Below are positions 52,926 to 61,763 of a stretch of DNA of 64,000 nt, in pieces. Numbering within the stretch: the stretch's first letter is position 1; each line of letters begins with the position of its first letter. The DNA is taken from positions 1-64,000 of the forward strand of contig CALHAW010000002.1 in NCBI GenBank assembly GCA_937934135.1. The letters are read 5' to 3'. The stretch comes from an uncultured Alphaproteobacteria bacterium. GTDB taxonomy: Bacteria; Pseudomonadota; Alphaproteobacteria; Micavibrionales; Micavibrionaceae. The position numbers were made by a program, and so were the translations under genes. The notes beneath the pieces were generated by a model, which saw only the letters and a list, made by a program, of their open reading frames with translations, had not been told where the DNA came from and ran no database searches.

Positions 52926-53086
52926 ATTTATCTTTTTTCCGCCGCAATATTTCATTAAAAAATCACTTTTTCGAACTTTTTTTGTAACAAATTGGCATTA
53001 CGTTCGAACCATAAGATGAAGTTCAAGACATTATTCTTTATACCCTTTTAGAATAATTGAATTTCTCTTTTGGACCCTAAACCCTG

Positions 53087-53136
53087 GCCTGCATGCTGTC
53101 GTCTCTCCCTTTATGACACATGCAGGTCTTTTTTTA
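53087..53136 (+). terminator. Strong intrinsic terminator before truA end
   Basis: CCTGCATG / CATGCAGG outer stem, one bulged C, then TGTC / GACA, around a 14-base loop, followed by a T-rich run. It acts on the plus strand, 160 bases after the HD gene, and overlaps the stop of convergent truA. It may end the HD-gene transcript or a separate short RNA. Confidence 0.8.
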
Positions 53137-53895
53137 TTCATAGGCAATATCATGTAAATAAAGCCCATAGGCTGGTGCGGTTGGCCCGCCCTTGGTTCTA
53201 TCTTTGGCTTCTAAGGCAGTTTTTACATCTTCGGGTTTCCATTTTTCTTCCCCCACCAATGTTAACGTCCCCACAATATTGCGCACTTGATGGTGCAAAA
53301 ATGACATGCCGCGGACGGTAAATAAAATATCATTCCCATTTATAATAGGCGTAACCGCAATCATTATTTCATCAACGGAGCGAATTGGTGATGTAGCCTG
53401 ACATTCACTATCACGAAAGCTGGTAAAATCATGCTCCCCAATAAGGTATTTTGCACCTGCACGCATAGCATCAATATTGAGCGGTTTTTTACGCCACCAT
53501 GAAAACCCTTCCTCCAACGCCATTTTATAAGGGCGATTAGCCACACGATATTGATAGGTTTTTGTTTTTGCACCAAACCGTGCATGAAATTCTTCTGGCA
53601 CTTCTTGTGCATGCACTACCGTAATTGGTTGCGGCCGTAAATGTGCATTAATGGCTTTACACAATTCAAATGCAGATAAAGTGCGCTCTCCATATTCTAA
53701 ATCAAAATGGGCGGCCTGCCCGCGTGCATGCACCCCCGCATCTGTACGCCCCGCGCCGATAATTTTAATATCTTGTTGGCAGAATTTTTGAATTGCTTCT
53801 TCCACCGCAACCTGAATAGTTGGCACATCTGGTTGGCGTTGAAAACCAGAATACCTCGCCCCATGATATTCAATAATAATCTTCCAGCGCGTCAT
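53134..53895 (-). CDS. truA: tRNA pseudouridine synthase A
   Basis: 253 residues. TruA makes pseudouridine at positions 38-40 of tRNA anticodon arms. The catalytic Asp lies in GAGRTDAGVHARGQAAHFD; YHGARYSGFQRQP and the C-terminal FTVRGMSFLHHQVRNIVGTL are conserved. Its ATG overlaps the fmt stop by four bases, giving the order rmuC-def-fmt-truA on the minus strand. Confidence 0.96.
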   Translation of the reverse strand: MTRWKIIIEYHGARYSGFQRQPDVPTIQVAVEEAIQKFCQQDIKIIGAGRTDAGVHARGQAAHFDLEYGERTLSAFELCKAINAHLRPQPITVVHAQEVPEEFHARFGAKTKTYQYRVANRPYKMALEEGFSWWRKKPLNIDAMRAGAKYLIGEHDFTSFRDSECQATSPIRSVDEIMIAVTPIINGNDILFTVRGMSFLHHQVRNIVGTLTLVGEEKWKPEDVKTALEAKDRTKGGPTAPAYGLYLHDIAYE

Positions 53896-54827
53896 ATTAA
53901 AACATCACTTATTTTAAGATAGCCGCCATTAAGGGCGGCTTGAATATCCATCGGTTTTTTATTTTCTGGCTGAAGAATTTGGAGCTGGAGCATAGTCTTT
54001 TCGCCACAAGCTACTTTTCCGCGTTTCAAAATTGTACCATGCGGTGAAGTACTTTTTTCTTCGCATATATCGGCTTTAAGAATTTTTAAACGCTTGCCAC
54101 CATTATCCAGACACCATGTTCCCGGCCATGGGTTGAGGCCACGTATTTGACAATCAATTTCTTGTGCCGTTTGACGCCATATAATTTTTCCATCCTCTTT
54201 GTTTAGTAATTTACAATAAGTCGCCCCTTCTTCATCCTGTGGTGATGAGGATAAGGTTCCCGTCTCACTCAACCCAACCAAGATTTTCATTAAATTTTGA
54301 ACACCTTTTCCCCAAAGAATTTTGTTTATTTCAGTAAAGCTTTTGCCAGCAATTTCTATTTTTTCTTGCACTAATATTGGCCCTGCATCCATTTCTTTGA
54401 CAAGGCGCATAACGCTCACCGCGGTCTCTTTATCCCCTTTCCAAATTGCGTATTGAATAGGGGACGGTCCACGCCAACGCGGTAATAAGGACGGGTGAAT
54501 ATTGACACAGCCATGCTTTGGCGCATTTAAAATCACCTGAGGGAGCAACATACCGTAGGCCGCGACGATGGCGATGTCTAAATCATGTTCTTTAAATATT
54601 TGAACATCTGTATCACTTTTAAAATTTACGGGATAATGAACAGGAATATTATGCTCAAGCGCATACGTATGCACTGGCGTATTTTGTAATTGGCGCTTAC
54701 GCCCCGCTTCACGGGGGGGCTGGGTATAAATACACACAAGCTCATGCTCAGAATTTTTAAGCGCCTCGATTAAAGGTAGCACAAAATCTGGTGTCCCCAT
54801 AAAGCCAATGCGTAACGTCTTAATCAT
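53892..54827 (-). CDS. fmt: Methionyl-tRNA formyltransferase
   Basis: 311 residues. It formylates initiator Met-tRNA using 10-formyl-tetrahydrofolate. RIGFMGTPDFVLPLIEAL starts the protein; the folate-binding and catalytic region includes GCVNIHPSLLPRWRGPSPIQYAIWKGD with the conserved Asn-His and, later, MRLVKEMDAGPILVQEKI. The C-terminal tRNA-binding domain holds CQIRGLNPWPGTW. It overlaps both def and truA by four bases, so the three are translationally coupled. Confidence 0.96.
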   Translation of the reverse strand: MIKTLRIGFMGTPDFVLPLIEALKNSEHELVCIYTQPPREAGRKRQLQNTPVHTYALEHNIPVHYPVNFKSDTDVQIFKEHDLDIAIVAAYGMLLPQVILNAPKHGCVNIHPSLLPRWRGPSPIQYAIWKGDKETAVSVMRLVKEMDAGPILVQEKIEIAGKSFTEINKILWGKGVQNLMKILVGLSETGTLSSSPQDEEGATYCKLLNKEDGKIIWRQTAQEIDCQIRGLNPWPGTWCLDNGGKRLKILKADICEEKSTSPHGTILKRGKVACGEKTMLQLQILQPENKKPMDIQAALNGGYLKISDVLI

Positions 54828-55423
54828 AAGGCAGACGCATCTTTGTTGAATTTACGCATTTTTTTTAAAATCATATTGCGTTTAAGGGAGGAAATATAAT
54901 CAATGAACAACACTCCATTTAAATGATCAATTTCATGTTGAACACAGACGGAATCAAGCCCTTCAAATTCTTCCTCATAGGTCACACCATCGATATCTTG
55001 GTAGGTGACTGTGACAGAGGCAGGGCGCACCACATCGGCATATTGCCCTGGCATAGATAAACATCCTTCTTCGTAAATAGATTTTTGTTCTGATTCCTGC
55101 ACTATTTTTGGATTAATAAAAACGCGTGGTTTACGGGCTATCTCTTCTTCATTTTGACCACTGCGATATCCTGCTTCTATCTGAAGGACACCATTTATTT
55201 CTTCGCCATATTGCCATGACCCTTCGGGTAAATCCATCACAAACATACGGTTCAAAATACCTACTTGATTAGCCGCTAGCCCAATGCCACGGCCATCATA
55301 CATGGTATTAATCATTTTGGAGGCCTGCGCCTGAATATCGGCCGTAATATTTTCAATAACGGATCCTGTTTGTTTTAAAATAGGGTCAGGCACATTTACA
55401 ATTTTATAAATATTGTTGCTCAT
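54824..55423 (-). CDS. def: Peptide deformylase
   Basis: 199 residues. It removes the formyl group that Fmt adds. The three signature motifs are GIGLAANQVG, EEGCLSMPG (metal Cys) and QHEIDHLNGVLF (HExxH). It is slightly longer than the E. coli enzyme because of an insertion near residues 70-100. It sits between rmuC (two-base gap) and fmt (four-base overlap). Confidence 0.96.
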   Translation of the reverse strand: MSNNIYKIVNVPDPILKQTGSVIENITADIQAQASKMINTMYDGRGIGLAANQVGILNRMFVMDLPEGSWQYGEEINGVLQIEAGYRSGQNEEEIARKPRVFINPKIVQESEQKSIYEEGCLSMPGQYADVVRPASVTVTYQDIDGVTYEEEFEGLDSVCVQHEIDHLNGVLFIDYISSLKRNMILKKMRKFNKDASAL

Positions 55424-55425
55424 AA

Positions 55426-56706
55426 TTACGCCGCTTCATCTTCATTTTTAAGAAGTTTAGGAGGTAGGGATTTTGATGTTTTCACACCCATTTCTTTTAA
55501 TTTTTCTGTTTGCCCTAAAATATTACCACGCCCATCAGTTAATTTATTCATCGCAGAATCATAGCTGCCCTCCAACGTTTTAATATTTTTTCCAATATTT
55601 TGCATATCCGTTACAAACCCAACCATTTTATCATAAAGCGCCCCACCTTTTTTGGCGATCTCATCGGCATTATCATTTTGCCGCGCAAGCTTCCAAAGCG
55701 ATTCAATGGTACGAAGGGAAGAAAAGAGCGTTGAAGGACAAACAATCGCCACGCCCTTATTCCACGCAAATTCATGCAAGCTACGGTCTTCTTGAAGTGC
55801 GAGCATATAGGCGCTTTCAATCGGGATAAACATCAAGACAAAGTCAGGCGTGCCGAGGCTTTCTGTATCTTGATAGCGCCGCGCTTCTAACTCTTTGACA
55901 CGCTCTTTAACGGCCGTTAAGTGTGCTTTTAGATAGCTTGCGCGTGCCAGATCATCGTCGCGTTCATTGAAAAATCTTTCATAGGCCGTTAAAGATACTT
56001 TGGAATCAATAATCACATGCTTTGCATCAGGTAAGTTTACAATTACATCTGGTTTTTGTTTTTTACCATCAGCATTTTTTAATGCCATGCCTTCCCCTTG
56101 GAGAATATAATCATCACCTTTGCGAAGACCCACATCTTCCAGAATTTTTTCTAACATGACTTCACCCCAATCCCCCTGGACTTTAGAATCTCCTTTCAGG
56201 GCGTTGGTTAATCCTTCAGCTTGTAATGTAATTTTATCATTCGCATCAACAATCATTTTGATCTGCTCTTTAAGCGCAAAAGATTCTTTGGCTTGCTGTC
56301 CAAAAGAATCATTCACTTTTTTTTCAAAATCAACCAGCTTATCTTTTAATGGTGATAAAATTCCATCAAGGCTTTCTTTTGATTGTTGTTTAAAGGCCGT
56401 GTTTTTTTCATCGAAGATGCGGTGCGCCAAATTTTCAAACTGTGCTTCAAATTTCTTACCCGTATCCAGTAAGCTTTCTTTTTCTGTTTGTAAGCGCACT
56501 AGGTCTTTTTCTAACTCATTATTAGACTCTAATAAATGATCGATCCGCTCCATCAACGTTTCACGCCGTTTTGTTGCCGTGCGCAGGCTAATAAATAAAA
56601 GGACTGCGCCGATTGCCAACCCAATAGCAATCCCTGAAACAGCAGATAACGGGTCATGTGCCACCGTTCCCAAATTAAAAAATGATAAATCTATTGTTTT
56701 TTCCAT
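55426..56706 (-). CDS. rmuC: RmuC-family DNA recombination protein
   Basis: 426 residues. A membrane anchor near the N-terminus (GIAIGLAIGAVLLFISLRTA) is followed by a long coiled coil (about residues 45-170) and the RmuC nuclease-like core: GDWGEVMLEKILEDVGLRKG, PDVIVNLPDAKHVIIDSKVSL and FVLMFIPIESAYMLALQ. RmuC limits inversions at short repeats, probably as a PD-(D/E)XK nuclease. The start at MEKTIDL was chosen because the longer frame runs into the divergent prepilin-like gene. Confidence 0.94.
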   Translation of the reverse strand: MEKTIDLSFFNLGTVAHDPLSAVSGIAIGLAIGAVLLFISLRTATKRRETLMERIDHLLESNNELEKDLVRLQTEKESLLDTGKKFEAQFENLAHRIFDEKNTAFKQQSKESLDGILSPLKDKLVDFEKKVNDSFGQQAKESFALKEQIKMIVDANDKITLQAEGLTNALKGDSKVQGDWGEVMLEKILEDVGLRKGDDYILQGEGMALKNADGKKQKPDVIVNLPDAKHVIIDSKVSLTAYERFFNERDDDLARASYLKAHLTAVKERVKELEARRYQDTESLGTPDFVLMFIPIESAYMLALQEDRSLHEFAWNKGVAIVCPSTLFSSLRTIESLWKLARQNDNADEIAKKGGALYDKMVGFVTDMQNIGKNIKTLEGSYDSAMNKLTDGRGNILGQTEKLKEMGVKTSKSLPPKLLKNEDEAA

Positions 56707-56745
56707 GATAGAATAGAGAATAAACCAAACGGGGGACGAAAAACA

Positions 56746-57396
56746 ATGATTAAGGCACATGAAAACGGAAATGCCATGGTGTATATCCTGATTGCCGTCG
56801 CTTTATTTGGGGCATTAACCCTTACTTTGTCCCGTCAGAATAGTAATGCCGATGGGCAAGATTTAAGTGATGAACTGGTTGCGCTTTATAGTACTGAATT
56901 ACTTGAATATATCGCCAGCGCCCAAAATGTGGTTGGTATGATGTTATCAACGGGGACTACAATCGATGAGCTGGACTTTGTTCTTCCCAATGACCCTGCC
57001 TTTAACACGCCGCCCAACATTCATAAGGTCTTTCATCCTCAAGGGGGCGGTTTAAATCATAGACCCAATATAAAAGATGACATCGCAACAGATGCCGCAT
57101 CACAATGGGTAATTAATAGAAATGTAAATGTAGAATGGACCACAAGCCCCAGTGACGATATTCTTTTTACTGCTTACTTCATTAACCGCGATATATGCGC
57201 CAACATTAATGAACAAATCACCGGTGAATCTACAATTCCCGCAACATCAAACCCCCATGCTAACTATTTCCTCAACACTGGCAACACAGATTTAGATATA
57301 ACCGAATGCGCAGATTGTGATGGGTATGCCACCCTTTGTGTTGAAAATGATACAGGCAACAATTATTCGCTCTATAATATTATTGCGGCGCGATAA
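56746..57396 (+). CDS. Prepilin-like membrane-anchored protein C (paralogue 3 of 3)
   Basis: 216 residues. N-terminus ENGNAMVYILIAVALFGAL is closest to a consensus of the three paralogues (others at 22037 and 27125). The body has IDELDFVLP, IHKVFHPQGGG and a CANINEQ segment, then cysteine-rich ECADCDGYATLC and ends in AAR. A single anchor with a periplasmic domain is expected. It is divergent from rmuC, with 39 bases between start codons, and convergent with engB. Function unknown. Confidence 0.8.
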   Translation: MIKAHENGNAMVYILIAVALFGALTLTLSRQNSNADGQDLSDELVALYSTELLEYIASAQNVVGMMLSTGTTIDELDFVLPNDPAFNTPPNIHKVFHPQGGGLNHRPNIKDDIATDAASQWVINRNVNVEWTTSPSDDILFTAYFINRDICANINEQITGESTIPATSNPHANYFLNTGNTDLDITECADCDGYATLCVENDTGNNYSLYNIIAAR

Positions 57397-57408
57397 GACC
57401 CAATACGC

Positions 57409-58041
57409 TTAAATAAGCGACGTGATCGTCGCCCGAAGCTCTGGTAGGCCTTGGTTTTTCAAAGAACTGGTTTCCAAAAATTCTGGGTGCGCGGCGGGGT
57501 GTTTTTTCAAAATAGCGCGCAAATCCGCTTTGATTTTTTCCATTTCTAATTTCTTAGACTTATCGCATTTGGTCAGGACAATACGATAAGACACTGCGGC
57601 CTCATCCAACATTGTCATTAAATGTTCGTCACTTTCTTTCATACCATGGCGCCCATCAACCAAGATAAACACGCACCGTAAATTAGGGCGCCCGCGTAAA
57701 TAATTACGAATAAGTTTATCCCATTCATTACGAATGGATTTTGATACCTTGGCATAGCCATAACCAGGCATATCTACGATATAAACTGCTCCGCCTAAAT
57801 CAAAAAAGTTAAGTTGTTGCGTCCGCCCCGGTGTATTAGATGTGCGCGCCAAATTTCCACGCCGCGTCAGGCCATTAATAAGCGAAGACTTACCCACATT
57901 AGAACGCCCTGCAAATGCGACCTCTGTCCGGTCAGCGGCAGGGAGTTGTTCTAACCCCGCAACCCCCAACACGAAATCACACGGACCCGAAAAAAGGAGC
58001 CGCGCGCTTTCAAGATCAGCATCAGAAAATTCTTCTGACAT
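57409..58041 (-). CDS. engB: Ribosome biogenesis GTPase EngB (YihA/YsxC)
   Basis: 210 residues. It assists assembly of the 50S subunit. G1 AFAGRSNVGKSSLI, G2/G3 region TSNTPGRTQQLNFF and VDMPGYGYAKV, and G4 VLTKCDKSKK are intact. It follows yidC by two bases on the same strand, the usual alphaproteobacterial order rpmH-rnpA-yidD-yidC-engB; argB, which often follows, is absent here. Confidence 0.96.
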   Translation of the reverse strand: MSEEFSDADLESARLLFSGPCDFVLGVAGLEQLPAADRTEVAFAGRSNVGKSSLINGLTRRGNLARTSNTPGRTQQLNFFDLGGAVYIVDMPGYGYAKVSKSIRNEWDKLIRNYLRGRPNLRCVFILVDGRHGMKESDEHLMTMLDEAAVSYRIVLTKCDKSKKLEMEKIKADLRAILKKHPAAHPEFLETSSLKNQGLPELRATITSLI

Positions 58042-58043
58042 GA

Positions 58044-59930
58044 TTATTTCTTCTTTTTCTTTTTAGGTTTTGGCGGTGATATTTTTTTCGGATTCGCCTC
58101 TTCTTTTGGTTCTGGCTTTTCTGCTGCCGTTATTTCTGTTGCTTTCCCTTCTAACACTTCGCCATCAGCTGGCGTTTTCTTTTTTCCTAGAATGTTACCA
58201 ATAATATCAATTTCTACACCCATACGGCGCATAATCACATATTGTTGAATGACAGAAAGAAGGTTATTGAACGTCCAGTAAATCACAAGACCTGCCGCAA
58301 ATTGCGCCAAGATAAATGTCATCATCCACGGCATCAGGCCAATAATTTGCGCCTGTACTTTATCTGTTGGGGGTGGTGATAAAGTGCGCTGTAATAACAT
58401 CGTAATCAACATCAAACACGGCCACGCCCCAATCATCATGAATTGCGGTAAATCAAGAGGAATTAAGCCAAACAAGTTGAAAACAGAGGTCGGGTCAGGC
58501 GCAGAAAGATCCTGAATCCAGCCATAAAATGGCGCATGGCGCATTTCAATGGTGTTCGATAATACTTTAAAAAGGGAAAAGAATATCGGAATTTGAATTA
58601 AAATAGGCAAACATCCTGCCATCGGGTTCACTTTTTCTTTTTGATAAAGCTTCACTAATTCTTGTTGTAGTTTTTGTTTGTCGTCACTGTATTTACTACG
58701 TACTTCATACATTTGCGGGCCAAGTTGGCGCATTTTTGCAAAAGATTTAAATGATGTATTGGCCAGCGGAAAAACACAAATCCGTAATACAACCGTAAAG
58801 AGAATAATGGCCACACCAAAATTCCCTACAAAACCATAGAAAAAATTAATCACAAAAAAGAACGGGCGCGTTAGAAAATAAAACAATCCAAAATCAACTG
58901 CCAAATCAAAATGAGGGATATCCCACTGCTTCTCATATTTTTCCAAAAGCGACAATTTTTTTGCGCCAGCAAAGAAATTAATTTTGGACTCGATCATATT
59001 GCCACGGGTAACAACCATCGCAGGGCCCATCACATCACTTTGATATCGGTCTTTAATATTGTCCGTAATACCTTTGGTGTATGTCATGCGAAATTTAGAT
59101 TGCTGCGCCTGATCTGGTACCAACGCCGTTAGCCAGTTTTTTGTTGTTAACCCGACCCAACCACCAATCACATCAGATTGAATTTTGGGTTCTTTTTTCA
59201 TTTTGCCGTAATCTTTTTCAATAAATTCATCGCCAAAATATCCCATTGGGCCTTCATGAATAATAAAGCGCCCTTGGAAATCTTCGGGTAAACCACGGCG
59301 TACCGCCAAAGAATATGGGTATAATGTCACATCATCACGGCCATTATTAATGACTTTATTCACAACCGTAAAACCATAATCTTCATTGACGGAGACGACT
59401 TGTTGGAAGGTTAAACCTTGTCCATTTTCCCACTGTAATTGGATCGGCTTGCCAGGGGCCAAAACATCCCCTGCAATTTTTTGCCACTGACTTTTTGAAT
59501 CTGGTACTTTGATATTTTTATCTGCAGTAACCCAACCATGTTCAACATATTTTGGAAATGGTGAATTGGCAGGTGATAAAACATGCACTTCTTCGGCGCG
59601 CTCTACCGTTTTAAAATAATTTTTTAAACTTAAATCATCAAGACGGGCGCCCGTTAAGTTAATTGATCCCTCAATTAAATCATTCTTAATTGGGACACGA
59701 ACATTAGATTGCACAGATGCCGCGCGCGGCACTTCTGAATCGATGGTCATACCGCCTGCGGCTTGCACTTTTGCTACTTCTTGTTTTGCAACAACCTGCG
59801 CTGCTTTCATCGCTTCCATTTTGGGGGCTAAAACAAAATGGTCATAGGCGAACCAAAGAAGAATGGATATCACCCCGAAAATAATAAGATTACGCATATC
59901 ATCGGGGTGCATTTGGTCTTTACGCTGCAT
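58044..59930 (-). CDS. yidC: Membrane protein insertase YidC
   Basis: 628 residues. YidC inserts and folds inner-membrane proteins. It has an N-terminal helix (RNLIIFGVISILLWFAYDHF), a large periplasmic domain of the Gram-negative type (about residues 60-350), and the conserved five-helix core: FFYGFVGNFGVAIILFTVVLR, QQELVKLYQKEKVNPMAGCLP, QIPIFFSLFKVLSNTIEMRH, and the last helices WMMTFILAQFAAGLVIYWTFNNLLSVIQQ split over two. A Lys-rich tail may contact ribosomes. Confidence 0.97.
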   Translation of the reverse strand: MQRKDQMHPDDMRNLIIFGVISILLWFAYDHFVLAPKMEAMKAAQVVAKQEVAKVQAAGGMTIDSEVPRAASVQSNVRVPIKNDLIEGSINLTGARLDDLSLKNYFKTVERAEEVHVLSPANSPFPKYVEHGWVTADKNIKVPDSKSQWQKIAGDVLAPGKPIQLQWENGQGLTFQQVVSVNEDYGFTVVNKVINNGRDDVTLYPYSLAVRRGLPEDFQGRFIIHEGPMGYFGDEFIEKDYGKMKKEPKIQSDVIGGWVGLTTKNWLTALVPDQAQQSKFRMTYTKGITDNIKDRYQSDVMGPAMVVTRGNMIESKINFFAGAKKLSLLEKYEKQWDIPHFDLAVDFGLFYFLTRPFFFVINFFYGFVGNFGVAIILFTVVLRICVFPLANTSFKSFAKMRQLGPQMYEVRSKYSDDKQKLQQELVKLYQKEKVNPMAGCLPILIQIPIFFSLFKVLSNTIEMRHAPFYGWIQDLSAPDPTSVFNLFGLIPLDLPQFMMIGAWPCLMLITMLLQRTLSPPPTDKVQAQIIGLMPWMMTFILAQFAAGLVIYWTFNNLLSVIQQYVIMRRMGVEIDIIGNILGKKKTPADGEVLEGKATEITAAEKPEPKEEANPKKISPPKPKKKKKK

Positions 59931-60023
59931 GGAGTTCTCTTTTTTAAAGGTTTTATTTTATATGTCTTAAGGGGCGTTTATATCTGATCAACCCGCGCCG
60001 TGCAATATACTCTAACAATAAGA

Positions 60024-60236
60024 TTACGGCACAGGATCATCATGCGGCGCATGGTTCCATGGGTGGCATTTCAATAATCGCTTAATCCCAAGGAACAGCC
60101 CTTTTAAAACGCCGTGCTTTTCGACGGCCTGCGCCGTATAGGCGGAACATGTCGGTGAAAAACGGCAATTTGCACCCATTAAAGGTGACATTAAATAAGC
60201 ATAGCCTTTTATCAGCTTAATGATAATAAACTTCAT
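60024..60236 (-). CDS. yidD: Membrane protein insertion efficiency factor YidD
   Basis: 70 residues from MKFIIIKLIKGYAYLMSPLM. The family block CRFSPTCSAYTAQAVEKHG and the Lys-Cys-His-Pro-Trp segment (KCHPWNHAPHDDPVP) are diagnostic. YidD aids insertion of membrane proteins together with YidC. Its ATG overlaps the rnpA stop (ATGA); yidC starts about 95 bases further on. Confidence 0.93.
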   Translation of the reverse strand: MKFIIIKLIKGYAYLMSPLMGANCRFSPTCSAYTAQAVEKHGVLKGLFLGIKRLLKCHPWNHAPHDDPVP

Positions 60237-60622
60237 GAAGCAATATCCTGTACAATATTCATCTTCTTTAAGCACCAAATCAGATCATTCCTTAAATCTG
60301 AAAAATCACGCTTCTCGCTCTCAACACGCCCTATTAAAACAATGTCTAAGTTTTGGGACTGATATAAAGGTAGAATTTCTGCGGCGGCGGCGCGTAATCT
60401 GCGTTTTACCCTGTTGCGCGTGACGGCTAACTTGCTGACGCGCTTACTCACCGTAAAACCAACACGTAAAACGCCCACTTCATTGCTCGCTGTTTCAACG
60501 ATCATGCCTTTTGATACCCATTTACGGCCCTGTTGGTCTTTAATCGCTTTTTGAACGCGCAAAAAATCAGCCCGCTTTCGAAGGCGGGCTATGTCTTTAT
60601 TTTTATTTTCTGTGATCGTCAT
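60233..60622 (-). CDS. rnpA: Ribonuclease P protein component
   Basis: 129 residues. The protein partner of RNase P, which matures tRNA 5' ends. Family features are RLRKRADFLRVQK at the N-terminus and the RNR motif region FTVSKRVSKLAVTRNRVKRRLRAA. It lies 38 bases after rpmH and overlaps yidD. Codons near its 5' end form a terminator-like hairpin (listed separately). The track of rpmH, rnpA, yidD and yidC is conserved near the replication origin in many bacteria, though no dnaA is seen here. Confidence 0.95.
   Translation of the reverse strand: MTITENKNKDIARLRKRADFLRVQKAIKDQQGRKWVSKGMIVETASNEVGVLRVGFTVSKRVSKLAVTRNRVKRRLRAAAAEILPLYQSQNLDIVLIGRVESEKRDFSDLRNDLIWCLKKMNIVQDIAS
60561..60589 (-). 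terminator. Terminator-like hairpin within the 5' part of rnpA
   Basis: Minus strand: GCCCGC / GCGGGC stem with an 8-base loop, followed by TGATTTTTT, inside the first 20 codons of rnpA. It could lower transcription from rpmH into rnpA. It may equally be chance, as the codons are also conserved protein sequence. Confidence 0.4.
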
Positions 60623-60660
60623 ATCGCCAAGCTATCTTAGCTTTGGCGTGAAGGCAATAA

Positions 60661-60795
60661 TTACGCTGATAAGCGCTTACGTCCTTTTGCACGGCGTGCC
60701 GTAATCACGTTACGACCATTTTTTGTGGCCATACGGGATCTAAAACCGTGTCTACGTTTACGTACTAGTTTACTTGGTTGAAATGTGCGTTTCAT
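60661..60795 (-). CDS. rpmH: 50S ribosomal protein L34
   Basis: 44 residues, too short for standard ORF cut-offs. Sequence [19 protein letters not shown] then [25 protein letters not shown] is a standard L34. It starts the rpmH-rnpA-yidD-yidC-engB row and has a canonical promoter 37 bases upstream. Confidence 0.97.
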   Translation of the reverse strand: MKRTFQPSKLVRKRRHGFRSRMATKNGRNVITARRAKGRKRLSA

Positions 60796-60831
60796 CGCGC
60801 TCTCCGCTTAAATTCTTAAAATTAGAAGCTG

Positions 60832-60860
60832 GTTATACGGTCTTGTATATAATTTGTCAA
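60832..60860 (-). promoter_or_regulatory. Promoter of rpmH
   Basis: Minus strand: perfect -35 TTGACA (60860-60855), 17-base spacer, -10 TATAAC (60837-60832). Same -10 box as the rplJ and rplK promoters in this window. Confidence 0.8.
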
Positions 60861-60999
60861 ACCTTTCTAACGCCCGATATGCCCTAATATCGTGATTAAG
60901 GCTTGCGAATTCACTATAAACTGGCATTATGGCAGTTGATTGGGGAGAATTTCTTCCTTTTTTATTATAAATTTTAATGACTTAAAGGAATACCGCGCC

Positions 61000-61620
61000 A
61001 TGTATATGGATGATCGATGGAACCCCGTACAGGGCGATGAACTCACTGGATTTTTGGAACAAATTAATCCTGTTGGCGATAAATATAGCGTCACGCCGAC
61101 CACAACACAGGTCGATTGGTGTCCGCTTCCTTTTTATGACCAGGTCGCACTTATCCGTGTAAAAGACCCCGCTTGGACGCCGCGTAATCTCTTTATTTAC
61201 TACCTAACAGATCAGGGAAACCTATATTGGCTTAATGGAACATCCCCACCAATTCATGAAATTAATGCCAAAGCACCGGTTAAAATTACAGATGATAACG
61301 TATTGGACTACTTACGTTTTTTCTGTTTTTTCGTGCGTGGCGAAGAAGGCCCGTTTCTTGTTGCTGAAAGCATGGAAGACACGTATGTCCCCAAAGATTT
61401 AGACGATAAAACCCGCACGGTGATTGAAGGCACAATCCGCCCCGCAAGCTTTGAAAGCAAAGATGATGCAGGAAATTGGATGTGTGATGCGGTTGTTTAC
61501 TATTCTAACGCTTTATTTATCGCCAATTTCTCGGTTCAACCAGGTGGGATGATCGAAATGTTGGATGATGAGCCTATTGCAGCGGATCTCCCCATTAAAA
61601 TTGATGCGCCTGTCTCTTAA
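61000..61620 (+). CDS. Hypothetical protein
   Basis: 206 residues from MYMDDRWNPVQGDELTGFL; this start follows AAAGGA, whereas the frame stays open upstream. No signal peptide or membrane helix. The protein is acidic, rich in Asp, Trp and aromatic residues (DWCPLPFYDQVALIRVKDPAWTP split over the line), with two YYL/VYY-like segments and an overall alpha/beta look. I do not recognise a family. It is a lone gene, 204 bases after the divergent rpmH, and precedes the IcmC/IcmD-like gene by 143 bases. Confidence 0.72.
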   Translation: MYMDDRWNPVQGDELTGFLEQINPVGDKYSVTPTTTQVDWCPLPFYDQVALIRVKDPAWTPRNLFIYYLTDQGNLYWLNGTSPPIHEINAKAPVKITDDNVLDYLRFFCFFVRGEEGPFLVAESMEDTYVPKDLDDKTRTVIEGTIRPASFESKDDAGNWMCDAVVYYSNALFIANFSVQPGGMIEMLDDEPIAADLPIKIDAPVS

Positions 61621-61728
61621 TCAGACTTCCCTTTAACCAAATCGTAACGCTTTGATATTATTATCATTTTATAATGATAGCGTTGGAAAGGGACTCTGAC
61701 GTCAAATTTTTATTACAGCACGGCCTTA

Positions 61729-61737
61729 TGCTATAAT
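61729..61737 (+). promoter_or_regulatory. Extended -10 promoter of the 61764 gene
   Basis: TGC-TATAAT with the hexamer at 61732-61737, 26 bases before the start codon. No good -35 box lies at the usual distance, as expected for an extended -10 promoter. Confidence 0.5.
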
Positions 61738-61763
61738 AAGAATATAATAAATAAGGGGTATAC

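Noticed and set aside
53005-53025. T-loop-like GTTCGAACC suggesting a tRNA
   Set aside because: No acceptor stem, anticodon arm or D arm can be formed around it; the match is part of a simple inverted repeat.
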